NCBI GenBank assembly: GCA_022826045.1
Contig: JAJDVQ010000092.1
Coordinates: forward strand, 33,551 to 97,550
Direction of reading: 5' to 3'
Length of the DNA: 64,000 nucleotides
Source: Acidimicrobiia bacterium
GTDB lineage: Bacteria; Actinomycetota; Acidimicrobiia; Acidimicrobiales; Poriferisodalaceae
Shown here in pieces: positions 40,797-48,707 of the stretch. Position numbers and translations under genes: made by a program. The first letter of the stretch is position 1, and every line of letters begins with the position of its first letter. The notes below the pieces were generated by a model. That model was not told the origin of the DNA. It did no database searches and was given only the letters and a program-made list of their open reading frames with translations.

Positions 40797-42310
40797 CTCG
40801 CTGCGGCGGGTGTGTGCAGATTGCCGACGCTCGCCCGAAGCGTCAGCGCTTCGTTCAGGCGTTCAGCATCGATCGGCGGCTCGTCGCCCGCGAGGTCGCA
40901 CAGCGTCAGTGCGACGCAGCGGACTCGCTTGAGGCCGCGGCCGCTGAGCAGCCCTTGCCGCAGGCGCTTGCGCAGCTCGTCGCGGCTCGAGGCAGTGAGA
41001 GGGGCGTGACGTTCGAGTTGGAGGCCCGAGAGCTCGGCGTTGGACTCCACCCCCCGGGCTGCGGCGCGGTCACGTGCTGCAGCCACCCGCGCACCGACGG
41101 CCTCGGTGGACTCGCCGCGAGTGCCCTCGAGCAGTTGGTCGGGGTCGGGGCGCTGCACCTGCACGCGGAGGTCGAAGCGGTCGAGCAGCGGCCCGGACAG
41201 CCGCCGCAGGTACCGCTGCCTGACGAAGTCGGAGCAGCGGCAGGCGTTGGGTCGGCCCGCCTGTCCGCACGGGCACGGGTTCATGGCGGCCACCAGCAGG
41301 AAACGGGCAGGAAACTCGCACGAGCCCGCTGCCCGACTCACTCGCACGACGCCTTCCTCGAGCGGCTGGCGCATCGCGTCGAGCACGCTCGGCGCGAATT
41401 CGCCGAGCTCGTCCAGAAACAGCACCCCGCGATGCGCGAGCGAGACCTCACCTGGGCGGATCGCCGGCGAGCCGCCGCCGATGAGCGCCGCCATGGTTGC
41501 GGTGTGATGGGGGCTGCGAAGCAACGGGCGCGTCGCGAGGCCTGTCGGCAGGGGCAGGCCGGCGGCCGATTGGACACGTGTCGCCTCCAAGGCGCGCTCG
41601 GGGCCGAGCTCGGGCAGCAGGCCGACCAGGCGGCGCGCCAGCATCGTCTTGCCGGCACCGGGCGGCCCCAGCATCAGCAGGTGGTGACCGCCTGCTGCGG
41701 CAACCTCGATCGCCCGGCGCGCCAGCGGCTGTCCGACGACATCGCCGAGATCTGGTGCCGCCAGGCACTGGGGCCGGGGCGGATCCGGCGGCGGATCGGG
41801 CCACGGCGACCGGCCGGCCAGCACCGATGCGAGCTGGCCCAGACTCCGGGCGATGCAGACCTCGCTGGGATCTGCGGCGATGGCGACGTGGTAGGACTCC
41901 GGCGCGATCACCACGGCGCGGTCGCGCAGCGCGTCGACGAGCGGCACGACACCCACGACGGCCCGTATCGCTCCGTCGAGACCCAGCTCGCCGACGAACG
42001 CCTTGCCGTCGAGCGAATCCGCCGGCACTTGATCGGTGACTGCCAGGTACGCCACGGCGATCGCCAGATCCAGGCCCGCGCCGCCCTTGCGCAGACCCGA
42101 CGGCGCAAGGTTGACGGTGACTCGACGCTGGGGCCATTCGAGTCCCGACGACAGCACGGCGGACCGCACCCGATCCCGTGCCTCGCGGCACGCGGCATCG
42201 GGCAGGCCGACGATCGTGAACGAGGGCAGACCATCGGTGACGTGCACTTCGACGGTGACAATGTGGCCGTCCACGCCGACGAGCGTCGCGGCCGTTGCAG
42301 TAGCCAGCAT
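40793..42310 (-). CDS. comM: YifB/ComM family Mg-chelatase-like AAA ATPase
   Basis: About 505 residues. The Lon-like N-terminal domain begins MLATATAATLVGVDGHIVTV. The AAA core has Walker A MLGPPGAGKTMLARRLVGLL, Walker B VLFLDELGEF and a zinc-binding loop NPCPCGQAGRPNACRCSDF. The C-terminal Mg-chelatase domain has LSGRGLKRVRCVALTLCDLA. In competent bacteria ComM is a branch-migration helicase for integrating transformed DNA. ATG 42310 is chosen because the family starts MLA-. A GAGGAGG run directly precedes it and can be masked by the leader helix. Confidence 0.94.
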   Translation of the reverse strand: MLATATAATLVGVDGHIVTVEVHVTDGLPSFTIVGLPDAACREARDRVRSAVLSSGLEWPQRRVTVNLAPSGLRKGGAGLDLAIAVAYLAVTDQVPADSLDGKAFVGELGLDGAIRAVVGVVPLVDALRDRAVVIAPESYHVAIAADPSEVCIARSLGQLASVLAGRSPWPDPPPDPPRPQCLAAPDLGDVVGQPLARRAIEVAAAGGHHLLMLGPPGAGKTMLARRLVGLLPELGPERALEATRVQSAAGLPLPTGLATRPLLRSPHHTATMAALIGGGSPAIRPGEVSLAHRGVLFLDELGEFAPSVLDAMRQPLEEGVVRVSRAAGSCEFPARFLLVAAMNPCPCGQAGRPNACRCSDFVRQRYLRRLSGPLLDRFDLRVQVQRPDPDQLLEGTRGESTEAVGARVAAARDRAAARGVESNAELSGLQLERHAPLTASSRDELRKRLRQGLLSGRGLKRVRCVALTLCDLAGDEPPIDAERLNEALTLRASVGNLHTPAAAR

Positions 42311-42380
42311 GGGCCTCCTCCAGCAACTGAGAGCGGACGCGGCTCGCAACGAGCACCGTCCGGATTCTTCGAGGAGGCCC
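42311..42380 (-). promoter_or_regulatory. comM leader with ribosome-binding-site-masking stem
   Basis: In the transcript the perfect 10-nt pair GGGCCTCCTC (42380-42371) and GAGGAGGCCC (42320-42311) can form, and the second arm is the Shine-Dalgarno sequence touching ATG 42310. Inside lies a second hairpin, CGGACG (42362-42357) with CGTCCG (42339-42334) and GCTCG/CGAGC around a 3-nt loop. Such a nested fold would hide the ribosome-binding site until opened. It is not a riboswitch class I recognise. Confidence 0.6.
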
Positions 42381-42559
42381 GCCGGGGGCCACGATCACAT
42401 CGGCGGGTCGTGCGGCAGCCGGGACGAGCCCCGCTGCCACGGCGACCTCGCCGTCCACGGTAGATCACGCACCGCCAGCGCAGTCCAGTGATTTTCTCGA
42501 GCCCGAGGCAACTCCGGCACTCGGCTCCGATGCCGGGCCGGGGCGGCGATACTGCTGTG

Positions 42560-42670
42560 GTGGGCTACGACCCCTATCGCAAGCACCGCACGAGCGGCAT
42601 CGACTATGTGCTCGTTGCCGCCGCGACGATCGTCGCGGTCGGGCTCGTTGTGTGGGCGCTGGTGGGCTGA
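42560..42670 (+). CDS. small single-pass membrane protein
   Basis: A 36-codon gene starting at GTG 42560 (GTG 42557 just before is also in frame). It has no ribosome-binding site but a GATACT -10-like box about 10 bp upstream, suggesting a leaderless message. The sequence is a polar GYDPYRKHRTSGIDY followed by one transmembrane helix VLVAAATIVAVGLVVWAL. Short proteins of this design are common next to the following gene in actinobacteria. Function unknown. It is divergent from comM. Confidence 0.65.
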   Translation: MGYDPYRKHRTSGIDYVLVAAATIVAVGLVVWALVG

Positions 42671-42685
42671 GCGGCTGGGCAGCGG

Positions 42686-42895
42686 ATGCGAGAACTGGAA
42701 CCGGTGCCGGGCTTCGAAGTGCGTCGCGTGCAGCCGTACGAGGCCACCAAGCGCTACACCTGCGGCGGCTGTGCCAACACGATCGAGGTCGGTGTCGGCC
42801 ATGTGGTGGCGGTGCCGCTCGACGCCGTCGACCTCCGGCGGCACTGGCATTGGGGCTGCTGGTCGGCGCGGGACCGTCGGCGGCCGGTGGGCTAA
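42686..42895 (+). CDS. small CxxC zinc-ribbon-like conserved protein
   Basis: 69 residues: RRVQPYEATKRYTCGGCANT, then IEVGVGHVVAVPLDAVDLRR and HWHWGCW. The pattern Y-x-C-x2-C, G-H-x-V-x-V-P and RRHWH-x2-CW is that of a conserved actinobacterial family often labelled ATP/GTP-binding or hypothetical. The cysteines and histidines could bind zinc. It starts 15 bp after the small membrane protein and is convergent with yraN. No function is assigned. Confidence 0.72.
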   Translation: MRELEPVPGFEVRRVQPYEATKRYTCGGCANTIEVGVGHVVAVPLDAVDLRRHWHWGCWSARDRRRPVG

Positions 42896-42897
42896 GC

Positions 42898-42990
42898 GGC
42901 TGAGCCCCGGCCCGAGCGGCCCGTGAACCCGTGTCGAACAAGAATGGCGAACAAGAGCGGGAAACGACTGGTGCGGCAGCGAGAAGGCTC
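42898..42990 (+). repeat. interspersed repeat, copy B
   Basis: Copy B of the roughly 95-bp repeat, in the convergent gap between the zinc-ribbon gene and yraN. Blocks: GGCTGAGCC, GGCCCGAGCGGCCCGTG, GCGAACAAGAGCGGGAAA, and GAGAAGGCTC at the end, shared with copy A. It also contains a partial inner duplication of CGAACAAGA (42935 and 42948). Confidence 0.7.
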
Positions 42991-43029
42991 ACCTATCGGC
43001 GCAGCCTCTAGCGAAGGGCGCTGGCTCGC

Positions 43030-43374
43030 TCAGAACGCGCCGGTGAGGACTTCGACCGTCCGGCCCATGACGGACGCTGCGTCGCAGCGGATCGGCCCGC
43101 GCCAGCCCCCCCGCTGGCGCAGGTACTCCGCCGCCACGCGGCGAACCCGTTGCTGCTTGCGCGCCGTGATCGCCTCGAAGCCGGTGCCGAAGCGCCCGCT
43201 CGTGCGGGTCTTCACCTCGCACACCACGAGCTGCGACCCGTCGGTGACGATGAGATCCAGCTCACCCGCGGCGCAGCGCCAGTTGCGCTCGAGCACGCGG
43301 TAGCCGCGCTCGGCATACCAGCGCTCGACCAGGCGTTCCCCGTACCGCCCCAGCGCTTGACGCTGAGCGCTCAC
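43030..43374 (-). CDS. YraN/UPF0102 family nuclease-like protein
   Basis: 114 residues from GTG 43374. LGRYGERLVERWYAERGYRV, then LERNWRCAAGELDLIVTDGS and LVVCEVKTRTSGRFGTGFEA give the restriction-endonuclease-like core E-x-D-L-I ... E-V-K-T-R of the family. Its role is not established, though its constant neighbourhood with rplS, comM and dprA links it to DNA uptake. The usual rnhB and signal-peptidase genes between rplS and yraN are missing here. Confidence 0.88.
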   Translation of the reverse strand: MSAQRQALGRYGERLVERWYAERGYRVLERNWRCAAGELDLIVTDGSQLVVCEVKTRTSGRFGTGFEAITARKQQRVRRVAAEYLRQRGGWRGPIRCDAASVMGRTVEVLTGAF

Positions 43375-43423
43375 CCCGCCGCCGCACCTTGCCGCGTCGG
43401 CGCGATGTCTCTCGAAGCGATCT

Positions 43424-43768
43424 CTAGAAGCGCTTCTCGCGAACCCGGGCCGCCTTGCCCACGCGATCGCGCAGGTAGTACAGCTTGGCCCGGCGCACAT
43501 CGCCGACCGCTACGCGCTCGATCTTGGCGATCGTCGGCGCATGCAGGGGGAAGGTGCGCTCAACGCCCACCCCGAAGCTGAGCTTGCGCACGGTGAACGT
43601 CTCGCTGATGCCCGAGGACTGGCGAGCGATCACGTATCCCTCGAAGACCTGGGTGCGGCGCCGGTTGCCCTCCACGACCCGAACGTGAACGCGGACCGTG
43701 TCGCCGGGACCGAAGTCCGGATGGTCATCGCGCAGGCGAGGCTGGTCGACTAGATCGGTGCTTCCCAT
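43424..43768 (-). CDS. rplS: ribosomal protein bL19
   Basis: 114 residues. [40 protein letters not shown] and the C-terminal [20 protein letters not shown] are the standard L19 blocks; it lies at the interface of the two ribosomal subunits. ATG 43768 is preferred to an upstream in-frame start because the family begins near here. It follows trmD by 99 bp in the rpsP-rimM-trmD-rplS operon. Confidence 0.96.
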   Translation of the reverse strand: MGSTDLVDQPRLRDDHPDFGPGDTVRVHVRVVEGNRRRTQVFEGYVIARQSSGISETFTVRKLSFGVGVERTFPLHAPTIAKIERVAVGDVRRAKLYYLRDRVGKAARVREKRF

Positions 43769-43867
43769 GGCGGCCCGACTCCCGAGATCGGCGTGGCGAC
43801 GGCCTACCGAGGCTAATGGTCTGGCCTCCCGATGCGGCATCGTGCTTGCCGCTGTCGACGCTCGCGG

Positions 43868-44662
43868 CTAGCCGGTCTCGGGAATCTGCAGTCCGAATTC
43901 TGCAAGCAGCTCGCGGTCGGGATCGCTGATGCCGCGCTCGGCCAGCAGATCCGGGCGATCACGTGCCGTGCGGACCAGCGCCATGGCCCGGCGCCAGCGG
44001 GCGACGCGTGCATGATCCCCGCTGCGCAGCACCTCGGGCACGTCGAGGCCGCGGAACTGCGCTGGTCGCGTCCAGTGCGGGCACTCCAGCAGTCCGCCGG
44101 AGAAGCTCTCATCAGCGCTCGAGGCGGCGTTGCCGAGCACGCCCGGCACCAGCCGCGCGACAGCCTCGGTCACGACCATCGCTGCGAATTCGCCCCCGGC
44201 GAGCACCACATCGCCCACCGAGACCGAGCCGTCCACGAGATCGGTGCGGATGCGCTCGTCGACGCCCTCGTAGCGACCGCACAGCAGGCTGAAGCCTCCT
44301 GTCGCCGCAAGCTCGGCGGCCATGGCCTGATCGAAGCGCCGACCGCCGGCGTCCAGCAGGAGCAGCGGCCGAGGCGGCGACACTTCCTCGACTGCGGCAA
44401 AGACCGGTTCTGGCATCAACACCATGCCCGGCCCGCCTCCGAATGGAGCGTCGTCGACGGTGCGATGGACGTCCGAGGTGGCCTGACGCAGGTCCCAGCA
44501 GCGGATGTCCATCAGGCCGCGCTGGCGGGCCCGTCCGAGAATGCTCAGATCGCACATCGCGTCAAGCTCGGCGGGGAAGATCGAGAACAGGTCGATGCGC
44601 AAGCTGCTGCCGTGGGGGGCTGCGGAGCTGCCTTCAGCGCTGATCGAGCTCGAAGAGCCCAT
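43868..44662 (-). CDS. trmD: tRNA (guanine-37-N1)-methyltransferase
   Basis: SPOUT-class enzyme. RIDLFSIFPAELDAMCDLSI, DAPFGGGPGMVLMPEPVF and the knot segment SLLCGRYEGVDERIRTDLVD, SVSVGDVVLAGGEFA are typical. ATG 44662 has a strong GGAGGT but overlaps rimM by 29 bp and adds about 20 residues before RIDLF. A TTG at 44602 would start at the family position. The longer start is used. Confidence 0.93.
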   Translation of the reverse strand: MGSSSSISAEGSSAAPHGSSLRIDLFSIFPAELDAMCDLSILGRARQRGLMDIRCWDLRQATSDVHRTVDDAPFGGGPGMVLMPEPVFAAVEEVSPPRPLLLLDAGGRRFDQAMAAELAATGGFSLLCGRYEGVDERIRTDLVDGSVSVGDVVLAGGEFAAMVVTEAVARLVPGVLGNAASSADESFSGGLLECPHWTRPAQFRGLDVPEVLRSGDHARVARWRRAMALVRTARDRPDLLAERGISDPDRELLAEFGLQIPETG

Positions 44663-45164
44663 CGGGCACCTCCACGCGAACCACGCCGGATTCGCAGCGC
44701 ACCACAAACGTCAGCGGCACCAGGTGGCCCGTGTCCAGCTCGAGCAGGTCCGCCGCCGGGTTCGACACGACCGCGGTCACGACACCGGCAGCTTCACCCC
44801 GCTGATCGACGACCGTGGCGCCGCACAGGTCGTGCACCCACAGCTCGTCGGGGTCTGCGAGCGGCTCGGCGAACACGGTCGTTCCGGTCAGCGCCGCTGC
44901 CGCATCCCGGTCGTCGATGCCTTCGAATCTGACCAGCCAACGATTGCCGTCGGCGCGGGCGCGGGCGACGGCCCTGGGTCCCGCTGCGGTCACAAGCACC
45001 GAACCAGTATCGAATCGCTCGAGGCGGTTGGTGACCGGGTACACGGCGACCTCGCCCCGCACTCCGTGTGCGCGACCGATCGTCGCTATTTCCAGCAGTC
45101 CGGACGGCTCGGCCTCCGGAGCGCCGGAGTCAGTCGCGGAAGTCGACTTCGACCCCGACGCCAT
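44634..45164 (-). CDS. rimM: ribosome maturation factor RimM
   Basis: 176 residues. The RimM N-domain shows LLEIATIGRAHGVRGEVAVY and the PRC-barrel C-domain VHDLCGATVVDQRGEAAGVV with the final VEVPDGLFELDQR. It binds uS19 during 30S head assembly. Its start overlaps the KhpA gene by 35 bp, and its end overlaps trmD. Confidence 0.93.
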   Translation of the reverse strand: MASGSKSTSATDSGAPEAEPSGLLEIATIGRAHGVRGEVAVYPVTNRLERFDTGSVLVTAAGPRAVARARADGNRWLVRFEGIDDRDAAAALTGTTVFAEPLADPDELWVHDLCGATVVDQRGEAAGVVTAVVSNPAADLLELDTGHLVPLTFVVRCESGVVRVEVPDGLFELDQR

Positions 45165-45402
45165 CGCGATGGGCGGCAGCGCGCACCAGCGTGCGGATGG
45201 CGTTGGCGACGCGCCCTCGCTTGCCGATGACCCGGCCGATGTCCTCGGAGCTCACGGTCGCCGTCAGGCTCAGCTTCGATCCCGACTCAGCAATCTCGAC
45301 CTCGACCTGGTCGGGATGCTCCACGAGCTGGGCGATGAGGTACAGCAGTACCTCTTCGGCAGCGGTGGTCTCGGCCTCGGCGCCGGTCTCTGCAGTGGTC
45401 AC
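45130..45402 (-). CDS. khpA: KH-domain RNA-binding protein KhpA
   Basis: 90 residues. A single KH domain with the GxxG motif in IGRVIGKRGRVANAIRTLVR, preceded by AEEVLLYLIAQLVEHPDQVE. In Gram-positives KhpA pairs with KhpB to bind RNA and influences division. The location between rpsP and rimM is conserved. Its ATG overlaps the rpsP stop (ATGA at 45399-45402). Confidence 0.92.
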   Translation of the reverse strand: MTTAETGAEAETTAAEEVLLYLIAQLVEHPDQVEVEIAESGSKLSLTATVSSEDIGRVIGKRGRVANAIRTLVRAAAHRDGVGVEVDFRD

Positions 45403-45824
45403 CGGTCCTCCCCGTCGTTCTGCGGCTCAGCATCGGCTGCCGCTGCGTTGGCTGGCGAGAGATCGTCGCCCTCTGCGGGGGCGTCGAGGACCAAGTCGGG
45501 CACGGGGACCGCCGGCGCGACATCGGGCGACGGCTCGGCGTCGTCCGCCGCGGCAGTCGGATCGGATGCCGAGCGGAAGTCGTCCCACGCGCCGGAGATC
45601 GTCAGCAGCTTCGAGACGGTCTCGCTCGGCTGCGCCCCGTGGCTGAGCCAGTGGACGGCGCGCTCGTTGACGATCGAGATCGCCGATGGCTCCTGGCGAG
45701 GATCGTAGGTGCCGATGACTTCCAGCACGCGGCCGTCGCGGGGCTTGCGGCTGTCGACAGCGACGACGCGGTAGCTGGGCTGCTTCTTCTTGCCGGTGCG
45801 CTTGAGGCGCAGACGAACGGCCAT
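45399..45824 (-). CDS. rpsP: ribosomal protein bS16 with acidic tail
   Basis: 141 residues against about 80-90 for the standard form. The core VRLRLKRTGKKKQPSYRVVA, VDSRKPRDGRVLEVIGTYDP and WLSHGAQPSETVSKLL is complete. The extra roughly 55 residues are acidic and Ala/Pro-rich, as in other actinobacterial S16 proteins. ATG 45824 follows a GGGAGCAAC-type site. First gene of the rpsP-khpA-rimM-trmD-rplS unit. Confidence 0.95.
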   Translation of the reverse strand: MAVRLRLKRTGKKKQPSYRVVAVDSRKPRDGRVLEVIGTYDPRQEPSAISIVNERAVHWLSHGAQPSETVSKLLTISGAWDDFRSASDPTAAADDAEPSPDVAPAVPVPDLVLDAPAEGDDLSPANAAAADAEPQNDGEDR

Positions 45825-45999
45825 GTTGCTCCCGGTGAGGTGAATACGAGTTTGGGGGCCTGTGGGGGCGGGCGAGCCGGCACATGGGGTGTGGCTTGGT
45901 GCGACACTCCGATGGGCCGACGCGCCGGCGAACGAGGATAACGGGACGCCGGCCCATCGCCCCCGACGCGACAGCACGGATCGGCCGCGCCGGAGTCGC

Positions 46000-47460
46000 T
46001 CAGCGACCGGGCAGCTTCAAGTCCAGTGCGTCCCAGTCGATCGCGTCGCTGAGCGGTTTGATGCCGGTCTTGGGCCCCGATCCCTTGGGCGACACCCGTC
46101 CCCCGCCGCCGGCGCGGCCCCCGCCGGTGCGGCCCGAGCCCCGACCGCGCTTGCGCGCAGCCTTGCGGCCCGCGGGCCGCCGCTTGGAGCCCAGCCCCAT
46201 CATCTTGCGCATCTGGGTGAACTGCTTGAGCAGGTTGCCGACCTGTGCCGACGATGTGCCGCTTCCCGCCGCGATGCGAGCCCGGCGGGACGCATCGATG
46301 ATCTCCGGCGACACTCGCTCGGCCGGCGTCATCGACAGCACGATCGCCTCGGCCATGGTGATCCGGTCGTCGTCGATCTCGGCATCGCGGACCTGATCGG
46401 ACATGCCCGGCATCATCTGCACGATGCTCTGCAGGTTCCCCATCTTGCGCAGCTGCCTGAGCTGGTCCACGAAATCGTCGAGCGTGAAGGTGCCCTCGGC
46501 CAGCCGCTGCGCGGCTGCTTCGGCTTCAGCCTCCTCGTAGACCTGCTCGGCCTTCTCGATGAGCGTGAGCACGTCGCCCATGCCCAGAATCCGGCCGGCC
46601 ATGCGGTCGGGGTGGAACTGCTCGAAGTCGTCGATCTTCTCCCCGACCGAAGCAAACGCCACGGGACGGCCGACGACCTCGGCGACAGACAGGGCAGCGC
46701 CGCCGCGCGCATCGCCGTCGAGCTTGGTCAGGATGATGCCGTCGACCTCGAGCGTAGCGTGAAACGCCTCGGCAGTCGACACGGCGTCCTGGCCGACCAT
46801 CGAGTCAACGACGAGGAACGTGTAGTGCGGTTCCACCGCATCGGAGATGCGGGCCACCTCGGTCATGAGCTCGACGTCGATCGCCAAGCGGCCTGCAGTG
46901 TCCACGATGAGCACATCGCGCCCGGCCTGGCGGGCATGTGCGAGCCCTCCTGCAGCGCAAGCCACAGGGTCGCCCGGCTCGCTCCAGACCTCCGTGTCGA
47001 TGCTGCGGGCCAGCGTCCGCAACTGTTCGACGGCCGCGGGGCGCTGCAGGTCGGCGCCCACCAGCAGCGGGTTGCGCCCCTGGGACTTGCACCACTGAGC
47101 CAGCTTGGCTGCGGCAGTGGTCTTGCCCGAGCCTTGGAGCCCGGCCAGCAGCACGACCGTGGGCGGTTTCGGCGCGAACTGGAAGTTGAGCGGGTTGCCG
47201 CCCAGGACGGCGACGAGCTCGTCGTTGACGATCTTGGTCACCTGCTGGCCGGGAGTCAGGCTGGCCGTGACCTCGCCGCCGATGCTGCGCTCGCGGACCC
47301 GCTCGGTGAACCGTCGGACCACCCCCACGTTGACATCGGCTTCGAGCAGGGCCACGCGGATCTCTGCCAGCACCTCGTCGACGTCGGCGGGACGCATCCG
47401 CCCGCGCCCGCGCAGCGACCGGAGCGTCCCGGAGAGGCGGTCAGTCAGCGTGTCGAACAT
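46000..47460 (-). CDS. ffh: signal recognition particle protein Ffh
   Basis: 486 residues. The N-domain is followed by the G-domain with LLAGLQGSGKTTAAAKLAQW, DTAGRL and TKLDGDARGGAALS. The methionine-rich M-domain carries the RNA-binding stretch RIAAGSGTSSAQVGNLLKQF. The tail is very basic (RRPAGRKAARKRGRGSGRTG). It binds signal sequences and 4.5S RNA; no SRP RNA gene was seen in the window. Three bp after ftsY. Confidence 0.97.
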   Translation of the reverse strand: MFDTLTDRLSGTLRSLRGRGRMRPADVDEVLAEIRVALLEADVNVGVVRRFTERVRERSIGGEVTASLTPGQQVTKIVNDELVAVLGGNPLNFQFAPKPPTVVLLAGLQGSGKTTAAAKLAQWCKSQGRNPLLVGADLQRPAAVEQLRTLARSIDTEVWSEPGDPVACAAGGLAHARQAGRDVLIVDTAGRLAIDVELMTEVARISDAVEPHYTFLVVDSMVGQDAVSTAEAFHATLEVDGIILTKLDGDARGGAALSVAEVVGRPVAFASVGEKIDDFEQFHPDRMAGRILGMGDVLTLIEKAEQVYEEAEAEAAAQRLAEGTFTLDDFVDQLRQLRKMGNLQSIVQMMPGMSDQVRDAEIDDDRITMAEAIVLSMTPAERVSPEIIDASRRARIAAGSGTSSAQVGNLLKQFTQMRKMMGLGSKRRPAGRKAARKRGRGSGRTGGGRAGGGGRVSPKGSGPKTGIKPLSDAIDWDALDLKLPGR

Positions 47461-47463
47461 CGA

Positions 47464-48696
47464 TCATTCCCCCTCGGAGGGCTGTGGCTCGCCGGAGACC
47501 CCCAGCAGCGCGTCGACATAGCTGTCGGGGTCGAAAGCGACGAGATCTTCCGCTTGCTCGCCGAGGCCCACGAGTTTTACCGGGAGCCCCAGCTCGGCCT
47601 CGATGGCGAAGACGATGCCGCCCTTGGCTGAGCCGTCCAGCTTGGTGAGCACGACACCGGTCACATCGGTGGCCTCGGCGAAGGCCCGCGCCTGGCTGAG
47701 GCCGTTCTGGCCGGTCGTGGCGTCGATCACCAACAGGGTCTCGGCAACCGCGCCGGGCTCGCGATCGGCCACCCGGCGCACCTTGGCGAGCTCGTCCATC
47801 AGGTTCTTGCGGGTCTGCAGCCTGCCGGCGGTATCGGCGAGCACCACGTCTGCGCCGCGCGCCGCCGCCGCCGTGACGGCGTCATGCACCACCGAACTGG
47901 GGTCTGCGCCCGAGCTGCCCGAGATGAGCTCGGCCCCGCAACGATCAGCCCAGGTCTGCAGCTGGGACGCAGCCGCAGCGCGGAACGTGTCGCCCGCGGC
48001 CATGACGACGCGCTGGCCCGACGACGAGAGTCGGTGGCCGACCTTGCCGATCGTGGTGGTCTTGCCAACGCCGTTGACGCCCACGAACAGCCACACTGCC
48101 GTTGCGTCGTCCCGGCCGGGCACCGAGGTTGCAAGCGATCGCTCCGCATCGAGCACCTCGCGCATCTGGTCGCCCAGCGCGCTCAGCAGGTCGTCCCCCT
48201 CGGTGATGCCGGCTGCGGCAGCCGCGCTGCGCAGCCGATCCAGCGTCGCCATCGTGGTCGCCACGCCCACATCGGCGCCGAGCAGCGCCTCCTCGAAGCT
48301 CTCCCATGTCTCGGCGTCGGGTGTGCGCCCCCGGATGGAGGCGAGCCGATCCCGCAGAGTGCGGCGCGACGAGGCCAGGCCCGAGGCGAACGTGACCGGC
48401 GCCCGCTCCGGCTTTGCGACGTCGGGGTGAGCAGTCTCGTCAGGCGCCGTCGCCGCGGTTGCCGACGGCTGGGCGGCAAGCTGCGGGCGCGGCTGTTCTG
48501 GGGGGCTCGATGAGGCGGCACGGCGCTGCCTGCTTCGCTGCACCAAGGGCACCGTCATCAGCGCCAACATCGCGACCACGAGACCGATGACGGCGATGCG
48601 CCAGCCGTCGGGCAGGGCGTCGCTCCCCCCGAGGAGGAGAATCGCCCCGATGAAGATCACGATGGCGCCTGCGCCGGCGACCGCCCTAGTGCTCAC
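47464..48696 (-). CDS. ftsY: signal recognition particle receptor FtsY, membrane-anchored form
   Basis: 410 residues. Unusually for most FtsY, the N-terminus has two predicted transmembrane helices (GAGAIVIFIGAILLLGG; WRIAVIGLVVAMLALMTVPL) before a short linker. The NG domain follows: FVGVNGVGKTTTIGKVGHRL, DTAGRLQTRKNLMDELAKVR, and VVLTKLDGSAKGGIVFAIEA. Actinobacterial FtsY proteins often carry an N-terminal membrane anchor. It docks SRP-ribosome complexes to the translocon. Confidence 0.95.
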   Translation of the reverse strand: MSTRAVAGAGAIVIFIGAILLLGGSDALPDGWRIAVIGLVVAMLALMTVPLVQRSRQRRAASSSPPEQPRPQLAAQPSATAATAPDETAHPDVAKPERAPVTFASGLASSRRTLRDRLASIRGRTPDAETWESFEEALLGADVGVATTMATLDRLRSAAAAAGITEGDDLLSALGDQMREVLDAERSLATSVPGRDDATAVWLFVGVNGVGKTTTIGKVGHRLSSSGQRVVMAAGDTFRAAAASQLQTWADRCGAELISGSSGADPSSVVHDAVTAAAARGADVVLADTAGRLQTRKNLMDELAKVRRVADREPGAVAETLLVIDATTGQNGLSQARAFAEATDVTGVVLTKLDGSAKGGIVFAIEAELGLPVKLVGLGEQAEDLVAFDPDSYVDALLGVSGEPQPSEGE

Positions 48697-48707
48697 TGGC
48701 GGGCAGG

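Noticed and set aside
42923-43303. Plus-strand frame (126 codons) beginning MNPCRTRMANKSGK
   Set aside because: It starts in repeat copy B and runs antisense to yraN; no homology-like pattern, so it is treated as repeat sequence plus shadow.
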